This document shows positions 15,748 to 21,586 of a stretch of DNA of 36,018 bases, piece by piece. The stretch spans positions 1 to 36,018 of the IMG/VR virus record IMGVR_UViG_3300045747_000409; one strand, given 5' to 3'. Origin of the DNA: a virus. Within the stretch, counting starts at the first letter, position 1; each line of letters opens with the position of its first letter. Position numbers and translations under genes: made by a program. The notes beneath the pieces were generated by a model. It did not search any database, was not told where the DNA came from, and saw only the letters and a program-made list of their open reading frames with translations.

Positions 15748-16167
15748 TCACCAGCCCTTAGACTTGAACCACTTCAGCATCTCTTCTTCTGATCGCCAGA
15801 GGTTGCTCTCTGGGTACCGCTGCGACTTCTGTCGCATGATCTCCGGCACATCAGCAAGAGTTGGAGCTCGTTCCCAGTCCTTGTTCGGATAATCCCAGCA
15901 GCCGAAATACCCCGTGACCTTGTTCGCTGGGTCTGCTTGCATCTTCTTTACAATGGCATGCTCAGTTCGACGCTTCAGCCCTTCATCTGGGATCTTGTGC
16001 CCGAGCTCCTTCCATGCGTTCCGAAGTCGAGCTTCTGCTTGTTCGCAGGTCTCAATGATCTCTGCTGCCAGAAGGAGCTCAGCTTGCTTAGCCGACTCGA
16101 TTGGACGAAGCTTCTGCATCTTCACTAGTGTGTTCAGCAGTCGGCGGTATTGTGTTAGGATGTTCAC
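15748..16167 (-). CDS. Protein coupled to the polymerase-like gene, unknown function
   Basis: 139 residues. It starts at GTG 16167, overlapping the polymerase-like gene's stop as GTGA, so the two are translated together. The N-terminal two thirds are a charged helical bundle (LLNTLVKMQKLRPIESAKQA, LLLAAEIIETCEQAEARLRN); the C-terminus is Trp-rich (FGCWDYPNKDWERAP, EEEMLKWFKSKGW). Strict coupling suggests a partner in replication, for example a helicase loader or clamp-type accessory, but no motif supports a specific role. Confidence 0.6.
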   Translation of the reverse strand: MNILTQYRRLLNTLVKMQKLRPIESAKQAELLLAAEIIETCEQAEARLRNAWKELGHKIPDEGLKRRTEHAIVKKMQADPANKVTGYFGCWDYPNKDWERAPTLADVPEIMRQKSQRYPESNLWRSEEEMLKWFKSKGW

Positions 16168-17252
16168 TTGCGCTCCAATGTAATCTTCAGGCCGAGTTCA
16201 TTCAGCACTCGCTGCTGAAGTTCTGCGGTATTGATGTTCTGCGATGTTCTGTACCCGTCGTGTTCTAGGAAGTACTGAACACCAAGTTCGTCGAAGTACT
16301 TCACAGCAATCTCAAGGATCGCCCGCTCGTACTCGAAGTACAGCGACCACTTCTGGCTTCCCGACTTCAGCGGCAGGTTCGTGGAAGCACGAAGGGCGAT
16401 CCAGACCGAGCTGATGTTCTTCACGAGTAGCCGGATGTTCTCGTCCTCTTGGAGGATCTTCATTCGCTCCTTATCCTTATTCAGTAGCCGGAATGCTGAG
16501 CAGTACGGTGTGGCTTGCAATCGGCCACCGTTAAACAGGGATGTGCACAGTGACTTCGTATCGCTAGCATTCAGGCCGCTTAGTCGCTGAACGTACGACC
16601 TGAACTTCTTCGGGGCTGCTAGGTACGTGTTCACTGCTGTCAGGTTCTGTGTTCGTAGCCCTGCTTGTTCTGCTAGCTGCACGAGGATCGTGGGTGCGGC
16701 TGACACGATATCGTAGTTCCAATGTAGCCCGTGCTCAGTCCAGTACTCGTCCTTCTTCTCGCGTCGAATACGCTGGTGCTCATGCCACAGTCGCTGGCTC
16801 TTATCGGTGTACATGAACCCAGAATGCATGACTGACGGGATGATGACACCATGTACTGAATGGGCGGACTTCTGAGCCGGACTGTCAACTTCCTTTACAC
16901 TGGGTGGGATGATGACACCATGTACCTGGAGAGGGAGTGAAGAGACGAGGAGTGACTGAAGAAGCTGATGGTTGTTCTTGTTCAGGTAGTAGTCGGTGGA
17001 CTTCACGTCTCGTTGATGTGAATTCGGGACTTGGATTAGAAGTTCGGCTCGAAGGATTCGTCCAAGAGGTGTGCCTCGTCCTCCAAGTTCGAGTGCTAGC
17101 TTCTTGCTGTGCACTGCCGTCGGTCGAGATTCATGCAGGTACAATCCAGCCCAGTCGAGTGCTTGTTCGAATCGAGCTCGATTCCTTCTGTCCGTCATCA
17201 ATGGGATGATGACACCATGTACTGATTCAGTCGAAATGTGGGAATTAGTCAT
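16164..17252 (-). CDS. TV-Pol-like palm-domain replication protein (candidate primase/initiator)
   Basis: 362 residues. Residues 26-105 look like a winged-helix DNA-binding domain (KKLALELGGRGTPLGRILRA, STDYYLN). Residues 146-362 show the motif order of A-family-type palm domains: motif A YDIVSAAPTIL (D181), motif B DTKSLCTSLFNGG (K233, F240), an acidic helix LYFEYERAILE (304-314), and motif C LEHDGYRTSQ (H331, D332). This matches the published description of TV-Pol, a predicted family related to A-family DNA polymerases and T7 RNA polymerase found in virophages, transposons and some phages. The phrase VHGVIIP occurs at residues 11-17, 110-116 and 134-140, encoded by three identical DNA repeats. 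The gene follows an inverted-repeat candidate origin. It is the only replication-type gene visible. The assignment is by motifs only. Confidence 0.6.
   Translation of the reverse strand: MTNSHISTESVHGVIIPLMTDRRNRARFEQALDWAGLYLHESRPTAVHSKKLALELGGRGTPLGRILRAELLIQVPNSHQRDVKSTDYYLNKNNHQLLQSLLVSSLPLQVHGVIIPPSVKEVDSPAQKSAHSVHGVIIPSVMHSGFMYTDKSQRLWHEHQRIRREKKDEYWTEHGLHWNYDIVSAAPTILVQLAEQAGLRTQNLTAVNTYLAAPKKFRSYVQRLSGLNASDTKSLCTSLFNGGRLQATPYCSAFRLLNKDKERMKILQEDENIRLLVKNISSVWIALRASTNLPLKSGSQKWSLYFEYERAILEIAVKYFDELGVQYFLEHDGYRTSQNINTAELQQRVLNELGLKITLERK
16837..16859. repeat. Intragenic iteron-like repeat, copy 3
   Basis: The 20-bp word GGGATGATGACACCATGTAC plus TGA, identical over 23 bp to copy 1 at 17203-17225. 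The core ATGATGACACCAT is an imperfect dyad (ATGrTGwCAyCAT, 10 of 13 symmetric positions). It is read on the minus strand as SVHGVIIP. Confidence 0.8.
16906..16925. repeat. Intragenic iteron-like repeat, copy 2
   Basis: The same 20-bp word as at 16837 and 17203, starting 69 bp (23 codons) from copy 3 and 297 bp (99 codons) from copy 1. All wobble positions are identical across copies, which protein selection alone would not require. Confidence 0.8.
17203..17225. repeat. Intragenic iteron-like repeat, copy 1
   Basis: Same 23-bp sequence as copy 3, located 25 bases inside the start of the polymerase-like gene and 64 bases from the left arm of the 24-bp inverted repeat. Its placement near the start would suit autoregulation or initiator binding. 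Confidence 0.8.
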
Positions 17253-17288
17253 TCTCTATCCAGTGTGACTCCGGTTCGCCGTCGGAGG

Positions 17289-17380
17289 TATCAGATCACA
17301 ATGAACGTCGGCCACTGGAGAGTGGTGACATTGCGTCACTGAAGTCGGCGAACATTGCCGACGTTCATTGTGATCTGATA
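17289..17380. repeat. Perfect 24-bp inverted repeat with nested hairpins, candidate origin
   Basis: Arms 17289-17312 and 17357-17380 are exact reverse complements, with a 44-base spacer. The spacer holds CACT-GGAG-AGTG (17313-17324) and GTGAC-ATTGC-GTCAC (17325-17339). GTCGGC 17344-17349 can also pair with GCCGAC 17357-17362, and GTTCGCCG 17274-17281 with CGGCGAAC 17346-17353, so alternative folds exist. It lies in the 210-base divergent gap between the polymerase-like gene and the plus-strand genes. A cruciform origin, a primer RNA site or a bidirectional attenuator are possible; no T-tract follows. Confidence 0.75.
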
Positions 17381-17462
17381 GTTAGATCTTACTACTACTT
17401 ATCGTCCTCAGGTGATCCTTGATTGGGTTCGCACGGTTCGTTCAGAATGTTACAATTACTTC

Positions 17463-17681
17463 ATGCACCCGTCCCTTCTGTTCCAGCTGAACTGCCACCT
17501 GTACTACCTCAGAACAGGTTCACCGGTATCGTTCGTCCCTCCATGTCCTGACCTGATCCGACATGTGCATCTGGCTGCGAATCCACATGAACGAGCAGGT
17601 GACCTCGCAGAAGCAAGTAGAACTCGTCAGATCCGTCGTCGAAGCACCTCATTCAACAAGTTCGACGTCGAACAAGAATGA
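17463..17681 (+). CDS. Small protein ahead of repeat protein
   Basis: 72 residues from ATG 17463 (MHPSLLFQLNCHLYYLRTGS...); an in-frame GTG at 17412 would add 17 residues. Neither start has a good ribosome site. The stop overlaps the next ATG (ATGA), which supports the gene. The C-terminal DLAEASRTRQIRRRS resembles the DLSEASRKRLWYL module that opens the next protein, so the two may share a fold or have been one unit. Function unknown. Confidence 0.5.
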   Translation: MHPSLLFQLNCHLYYLRTGSPVSFVPPCPDLIRHVHLAANPHERAGDLAEASRTRQIRRRSTSFNKFDVEQE

Positions 17682-18514
17682 CTCACGAACAGAAGTCATG
17701 GGATGACCTCAGCGAGGCCTCAAGGAAGCGGCTCTGGTACCTGAAGTCAGATCGTGTCCCACAGGGCTGGTCGCCATCTCCTCGGAAGAAGGGACCACGG
17801 AAGGACACGAAGAAGCCCTGGGGCTCGCTCAGCGAAGCCTCGAAGAAGCGATTGTTCCTCGAAGGTAGCCCACGAGTTCCGAAGGACTGGGAGCTCACTC
17901 CTCGAGTTCGAACAGAGCCGTACAAGCCCTGGGATCAGCTCTCACTCGCATGGAAGAACAGGTTGTACAACGAAGAATCGGATCGAGTTCCGCCGAATTG
18001 GGCTCCACCTCCAGCGAGAATCATTCCTGGTCCGCTTCCGTTCCACGAGCTCTCGGAGTCACGACAGAAGAAGTTGTACTACGCGAACTCAGATAGAGTA
18101 CCACCCGGTTGGAAGCCGAAGCTGAAGGGAACTCCCGGTGTGAAGATGGACTGGGAGGACCTTGCCGAGACGACGAAGCTTGCTCGACTCGCTGGCTCAC
18201 ATCCCTCGTGTCCACCTGAGCTCCTAGCGGCATTCAAGGCAGAACGAGCTCGGAAGCACGCCGAGAAGCTAGCCAGTACGCTGCTTCGTCGGAACACTGA
18301 AGAATGGAATGCCCTCTCAGAAGAAGGCAGGATGCGCCGGTTCATGAAGAACATCGGGTACGTTCCACCCGATTACAAGCCGAACCTGAAGGCCGAAGTC
18401 GGCTGCCTGAATCTCGAGATCCCAGACGAACTTCATCATCTTCAAGGCCCCGAGTTCACCCTCGCGCTCACAAGGTACCTCGAGGTTCATCCTGAAGTCC
18501 TGACACACGGCTGA
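17678..18514 (+). CDS. Modular protein with six W-x2-L-(S/A)...VPxxW repeats
   Basis: 278 residues made mostly of repeats of about 37-51 residues beginning at W8, W48, W85, F122, W159 and W210. The consensus is (W/F)xxL(S/A)xxxxxxRL, a short loop, SDRVPxxW and then a basic Pro-rich linker; copy 5 is degenerate. Each unit looks like a small helical module with a conserved Trp core and basic surface, which would suit nucleic-acid binding, one module per segment. The last 40 residues are non-repetitive (LNLEIPDELHHLQGPEFTLA). I know no family with this exact pattern, although NUMOD-like DNA-binding arrays are a loose analogy. First substantial gene of the plus-strand block before the terminase genes. 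Confidence 0.75.
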   Translation: MTHEQKSWDDLSEASRKRLWYLKSDRVPQGWSPSPRKKGPRKDTKKPWGSLSEASKKRLFLEGSPRVPKDWELTPRVRTEPYKPWDQLSLAWKNRLYNEESDRVPPNWAPPPARIIPGPLPFHELSESRQKKLYYANSDRVPPGWKPKLKGTPGVKMDWEDLAETTKLARLAGSHPSCPPELLAAFKAERARKHAEKLASTLLRRNTEEWNALSEEGRMRRFMKNIGYVPPDYKPNLKAEVGCLNLEIPDELHHLQGPEFTLALTRYLEVHPEVLTHG

Positions 18515-18528
18515 TGTTCTTCTGTTCC

Positions 18529-18538
18529 CGCTAAATAG
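18529..18538 (+). promoter_or_regulatory. TAAATA-type late promoter candidate with leader hairpin
   Basis: CCGCTAAATAG. It is followed at once by GGATC (18538-18542) pairing with GATCC (18553-18557) around a loop containing GCAGCAAGC, a loop word also present in the capsid-gene leader. Confidence 0.5.
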
Positions 18539-18594
18539 GATCTGCAGCAAGCGATCCGCCCTGCAACCTCGTCCCTAACCGATTGGTGGAACCT

Positions 18595-18840
18595 GTGGTC
18601 AAGAAAGCTATTCCTGTTCAGACGATCCGTCTGGACCCTCCCGTCACCCCGAAGGGTTACGTCTCGCTGAGCATCGCGCCAGCGAGCACTCCGCGTCAGT
18701 ACCACCTGATCGAGACTTGCTTCGACAACGAAGACAACGTGCTCTCGGTGGTGAAGTCCGAGATGTTCCCGTTCCACATCGCCGTGTACAAGCAGAAGCG
18801 TCGCGCTGCTGAGCTCTGGACCGGAGGGAACGAAGCATGA
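18595..18840 (+). CDS. Small protein of unknown function
   Basis: 81 residues from GTG 18595, preferred because GGTGGA stands four bases before it; TTG 18583 and GTG 18586 are in-frame alternatives. Beta-rich (TIRLDPPVTPKGYVSLSIAP, FPFHIAVYKQKRRA) and without membrane or metal motifs. It ends overlapping the start of the membrane protein gene (ATGA). It precedes the terminase genes and follows a late promoter candidate, so late expression is likely. Confidence 0.55.
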   Translation: MVKKAIPVQTIRLDPPVTPKGYVSLSIAPASTPRQYHLIETCFDNEDNVLSVVKSEMFPFHIAVYKQKRRAAELWTGGNEA

Positions 18841-19088
18841 GCGTCCTCGCAATCATCCTCTCCCTGTTCTGCTTCCTGGTCACCGGACCAGCCCTTGTGG
18901 TCGCGTACGTGAAGTACACCGTGCTTCTCCGTGAGCTCGCACTCCTCGAGGCTGCCCTGAACTCAATTCGTCAGAACCACAGTGCCGTCTCGCAGATCGT
19001 CGCTCAGCTCGGTTCAGTCCCGGCAATTCAAGAAGAACGCCTCGTGACCCTCGAGCGGAAGATCGCCGCGTTCCAACTGATGCGCTAA
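18837..19088 (+). CDS. Single-span membrane protein with coiled-coil tail
   Basis: 83 residues: an N-terminal transmembrane helix (VLAIILSLFCFLVTGPALVV) and a C-terminal coiled coil (LRELALLEAALNSIRQ, EERLVTLERKIAAFQL). This inner-membrane anchor plus coil layout is shared with i-spanins and some holin-associated proteins, but no partner o-spanin lipoprotein was found. Coupled by ATGA to the upstream gene. Confidence 0.6.
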   Translation: MSVLAIILSLFCFLVTGPALVVAYVKYTVLLRELALLEAALNSIRQNHSAVSQIVAQLGSVPAIQEERLVTLERKIAAFQLMR

Positions 19089-19090
19089 TC

Positions 19091-19249
19091 ATGGGCACGA
19101 TTCGCTCCCGTCCTGAACCGACTCCAACTCCTGTGCCAGCGAGCACTGGTCCTTGGTTCGAAGTCATGGTGATCGAAGTCATTGATCCACGTGATCTGGA
19201 CCGAGCAATCAAGGAAGCACTCGAGCACCTCGCTCAGCAGAATCCGTAA
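19091..19249 (+). CDS. 52-residue protein of unknown function
   Basis: Starts MGTIRSRPEPTPTPVPAS and ends EALEHLAQQNP: a Pro/Thr-rich disordered head and an amphipathic helix. Its stop TAA overlaps the ATG of the small terminase candidate (TAATG), and it starts two bases after the previous stop, so the position is well supported although the product is not recognised. Confidence 0.55.
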   Translation: MGTIRSRPEPTPTPVPASTGPWFEVMVIEVIDPRDLDRAIKEALEHLAQQNP

Positions 19250-19719
19250 TGGCGAACAACGGGTACTTCATTCACAAGACGTCAGTTCCAGCAGTTCCAA
19301 TCGAGGACCTGGAGGATGCTGAGCCGGGTCGGGTGGTTAATTGCCGGCAGCTGCTGCCCACGAAGATCGAGTTCACATCGAAGGATGTGTACGAGCTTGC
19401 GTTCCTCGGCATGTCCCAGAAGTTGATTGCCGCGAAGTTCGAACTTCCGGAACACACAATCAATCAGCACTTCAAGCGAACAATGGACCGTGCTCGTGCT
19501 GACAAGGCACTGAAGCTGTACAGTCACGTCGAAGAAGCACTCGACACCGATGAGCACTCGCCGTTGATGATCGAGAAGTCACGGCTCAGTCTGAAGCTAT
19601 TGGACCGTGTGGACCCGATGGCGAAGGAACCCGCAGTTCAACTGACACAAGTATTCCAGAACAGCACAGTTAGCCAGCTCCCGATGACGGAAATCAATGA
19701 CTTGCTCCTCGGCGAATGA
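19249..19719 (+). CDS. Probable small terminase subunit
   Basis: 156 residues. Residues 42-82 form a helix-turn-helix region (KDVYELAFLGMSQKLIAAKF, LPEHTINQHFKR) typical of the DNA-recognition domain of small terminases. A central helical part (KLYSHVEEALDTDEHSPLMI, LSLKLLDRV) would suit oligomerisation, and a short C-terminal acidic tail (NDLLLGE) could bind the large subunit. It is close to, and in the same direction as, the large terminase, with two small genes in between. Small terminases diverge strongly; a regulator with the same domain is the main alternative. Confidence 0.65.
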   Translation: MANNGYFIHKTSVPAVPIEDLEDAEPGRVVNCRQLLPTKIEFTSKDVYELAFLGMSQKLIAAKFELPEHTINQHFKRTMDRARADKALKLYSHVEEALDTDEHSPLMIEKSRLSLKLLDRVDPMAKEPAVQLTQVFQNSTVSQLPMTEINDLLLGE

Positions 19720-19853
19720 ACCACTACACTTATCTCATCTTCCACCCCATGAAACAAGAGCAGAAGGATCTGCTCAGTTCACTATTCAAGGGTAAACCTT
19801 GGTCACCAGCCCGCCGAGCGGCTCAAGAAGCTCGGTATCTCAATAAACCCTAA
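19716..19853 (+). CDS. 45-residue protein of unknown function
   Basis: Starts at ATG 19716, overlapping the stop of the preceding gene (ATGA), and encodes MNHYTYLIFHPMKQEQKDLL followed by a basic tail with FKGKPWSPARRAAQ. The downstream gene starts ten bases later with ribosome site AAAGGA. Basic and short; possibly a DNA-packaging helper, without direct evidence. Confidence 0.5.
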   Translation: MNHYTYLIFHPMKQEQKDLLSSLFKGKPWSPARRAAQEARYLNKP

Positions 19854-19863
19854 AGGATGAATC

Positions 19864-20061
19864 ATGACCGAATCCGTTCAAGTCGCTTCGCAAGCCGTCG
19901 AGGCAACCGTCGCTCCGTCTCCAGTCGAGACCACCGAGGGCCTGTTCCAACACCTCGCGAACCTCCTGCACATCGCTCAGCAGTACAAGCTAGTTCACGA
20001 TGAGGTGAACCAGGACCTGAAGAAGCTGATCGACACGATCCTGGGTCGCGCTACCGCCTAA
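19864..20061 (+). CDS. Small helical protein preceding large terminase
   Basis: 65 residues: a disordered Val/Ala/Pro/Thr-rich head and a helical C-terminal half (GLFQHLANLLHIAQQYKLVH, DLKKLIDTIL). Ribosome site AAAGGA before the ATG. Its stop overlaps the terminase start (TAATG), so it is translated together with packaging genes. Unknown family. Confidence 0.6.
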   Translation: MTESVQVASQAVEATVAPSPVETTEGLFQHLANLLHIAQQYKLVHDEVNQDLKKLIDTILGRATA

Positions 20062-21557
20062 TGGCCTTCACCCGAGCCGAGCTCATCGAAGCTGCGTGGC
20101 ACAAGGCCGCCAGTGGACAAGGGCGCGGCTCGCTGAAGTTCCTGCTTCGGAAGCATCAGTACCCGATTTACGAGGCGATCTGGGATTGCCTCGAGGACCC
20201 TTCGCCGGAGCACAGCTCTCACGTTGTGAACTGTTCCCGTCAGTTCGGGAAGAGCTTCACTGAGATCGTGATTGCGACTGAGGTCTGTCTCGCAAGAGGG
20301 AACCGCACAGTCCTGTTCGTGGCTCCGTACAAGTCACAAGCCGAAGAGATTCTGACTGGGAAGACTTACGGGACGATCTTCGAGACGTGCCCCACTCAAT
20401 TCAAGCCACGACTCGATGGGAACAACGTTCAGTTCCCGAATGGCTCTCGCATTCGACTGAACGGCACTGACAACAAGAACTACGAGTACCTTCGTGGTGG
20501 AGCTGCCGATGTGCTGATCCTCGACGAAGCCGGGTTCATGGCGAATCTCGAGTTCGGCGTCCTGCCAGCTCTGCAACCAATGCTGCAGACGACGAACGGT
20601 AAGACGATCATCAGCAGCACTCCACCACCGAATCTGGATCACCACTACACGGCAATCGTTCACGAGCACGCTGAACGTGGTCATCTGAGTACCTTTACGA
20701 TCTTCGAGAACACGAGCATCTCGCCAGATGCCCTGATCAAGGAGTACATGAACACGGGCTGTCAGAAGCAGCCCGATGGAACTTGGAAGCTCAGTACAAG
20801 GTTCCGTCGCGAGTTCATGGCCGAGCTGATCATGGAAGGCACAATGATGATCGCGAAGGACTGGAACGACGAGTTCATTCAAGATGTGCAGCCGAACGAG
20901 TTCCACGAGTACCACCACCGGTACGTGGGCATGGATCCTGGAGTCACCGACCTGAATGCGACGCTGTTCGGATATTACGATCATGCAAACGAGCTCCTGT
21001 TCATTCAGGACGAGCTTACTCATTCTGGCCAGACCCTGAACTCGGACATCCTCAGCCAGGACATCAAGAAGACGATGACGCTCCACTGGGCCGACATCAA
21101 GCCGTACCGAATGATCTCGGACAACAACAACAAGCACTTGGTTCAGGACCTTCGCTCGTTGTACGATCTGCCGTTCATCGGGACCACGAAGACGAAGTTG
21201 GAGACGCGGAAGGCGAATCAAGAAGAGGGCATGGTGAACAAGCTGAACACCTGGCTCCGTCAGGGCAGAATCCTTGTTCATCCGCGCTGCAAGATGCTCA
21301 TTGGATCCCTTCGTCATGGGATCTGGCGCGAAGATGGCGACAATCAGCGAACATTCGCTCAGTCGAAGACTTACGGGCACTACGACCACCTGGCTGCTCT
21401 TGTGTACCTTGTTCGGAACTGCGATATTCACACGAACCCAGTTCCGAGAACTCACGGGTTCAACAGCACGCACATGTTCATGCCGCAGGTCACTCGGCCT
21501 GAGCAGACGAGGAACCTCGAACGGTTCGCTAATGCCCTGGCACCTCATCGCCGCTAA
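20061..21557 (+). CDS. terL: Large terminase subunit (packaging ATPase/nuclease)
   Basis: 498 residues, the usual length. ATPase domain: Walker A-like CSRQFGKS (58-65), Walker B VLILDE (151-156) with the catalytic Glu, and the coupling motif SSTP (185-188). RNase H-like nuclease domain: D292 in YVGMDPGV, D354 in SDNNN and D442 in YGHYDHLAALVYL, the expected acidic triad. The enzyme docks on the portal, translocates DNA into the prohead with ATP, and cuts concatemers. It starts on the overlapping TAATG with the previous gene; its stop TAA is part of the TAAATAC motif that precedes the portal gene. Confidence 0.96.
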   Translation: MAFTRAELIEAAWHKAASGQGRGSLKFLLRKHQYPIYEAIWDCLEDPSPEHSSHVVNCSRQFGKSFTEIVIATEVCLARGNRTVLFVAPYKSQAEEILTGKTYGTIFETCPTQFKPRLDGNNVQFPNGSRIRLNGTDNKNYEYLRGGAADVLILDEAGFMANLEFGVLPALQPMLQTTNGKTIISSTPPPNLDHHYTAIVHEHAERGHLSTFTIFENTSISPDALIKEYMNTGCQKQPDGTWKLSTRFRREFMAELIMEGTMMIAKDWNDEFIQDVQPNEFHEYHHRYVGMDPGVTDLNATLFGYYDHANELLFIQDELTHSGQTLNSDILSQDIKKTMTLHWADIKPYRMISDNNNKHLVQDLRSLYDLPFIGTTKTKLETRKANQEEGMVNKLNTWLRQGRILVHPRCKMLIGSLRHGIWREDGDNQRTFAQSKTYGHYDHLAALVYLVRNCDIHTNPVPRTHGFNSTHMFMPQVTRPEQTRNLERFANALAPHRR

Positions 21558-21561
21558 ATAC
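21552..21561 (+). promoter_or_regulatory. TAAATA-type late promoter candidate before portal
   Basis: CCGCTAAATAC overlapping the terminase stop, 26 bases before the portal ATG, then a CAGG-ATCA-CCTG mini hairpin and GGAAGGA as ribosome site. Confidence 0.5.
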
Positions 21562-21586
21562 AGGATCACCTGGAAGGAATCCACAC

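Noticed and set aside
16164-17252. Reading the product as a full T7-type RNA polymerase
   Set aside because: It is less than half the length and lacks the N-terminal and specificity domains; only palm motifs are present.
17412-17462. GTG start extending the 72-residue gene upstream
   Set aside because: No ribosome site, and the extension would read into the divergent control region; kept as an alternative only.
20334-21584. 416-codon antisense frame opposite the large terminase gene
   Set aside because: It is the mirror of a certain gene; strong codon bias leaves few antisense stops. No ribosome site or family resemblance. The same applies to 21566-23092 and 24701-25927 on the minus strand.
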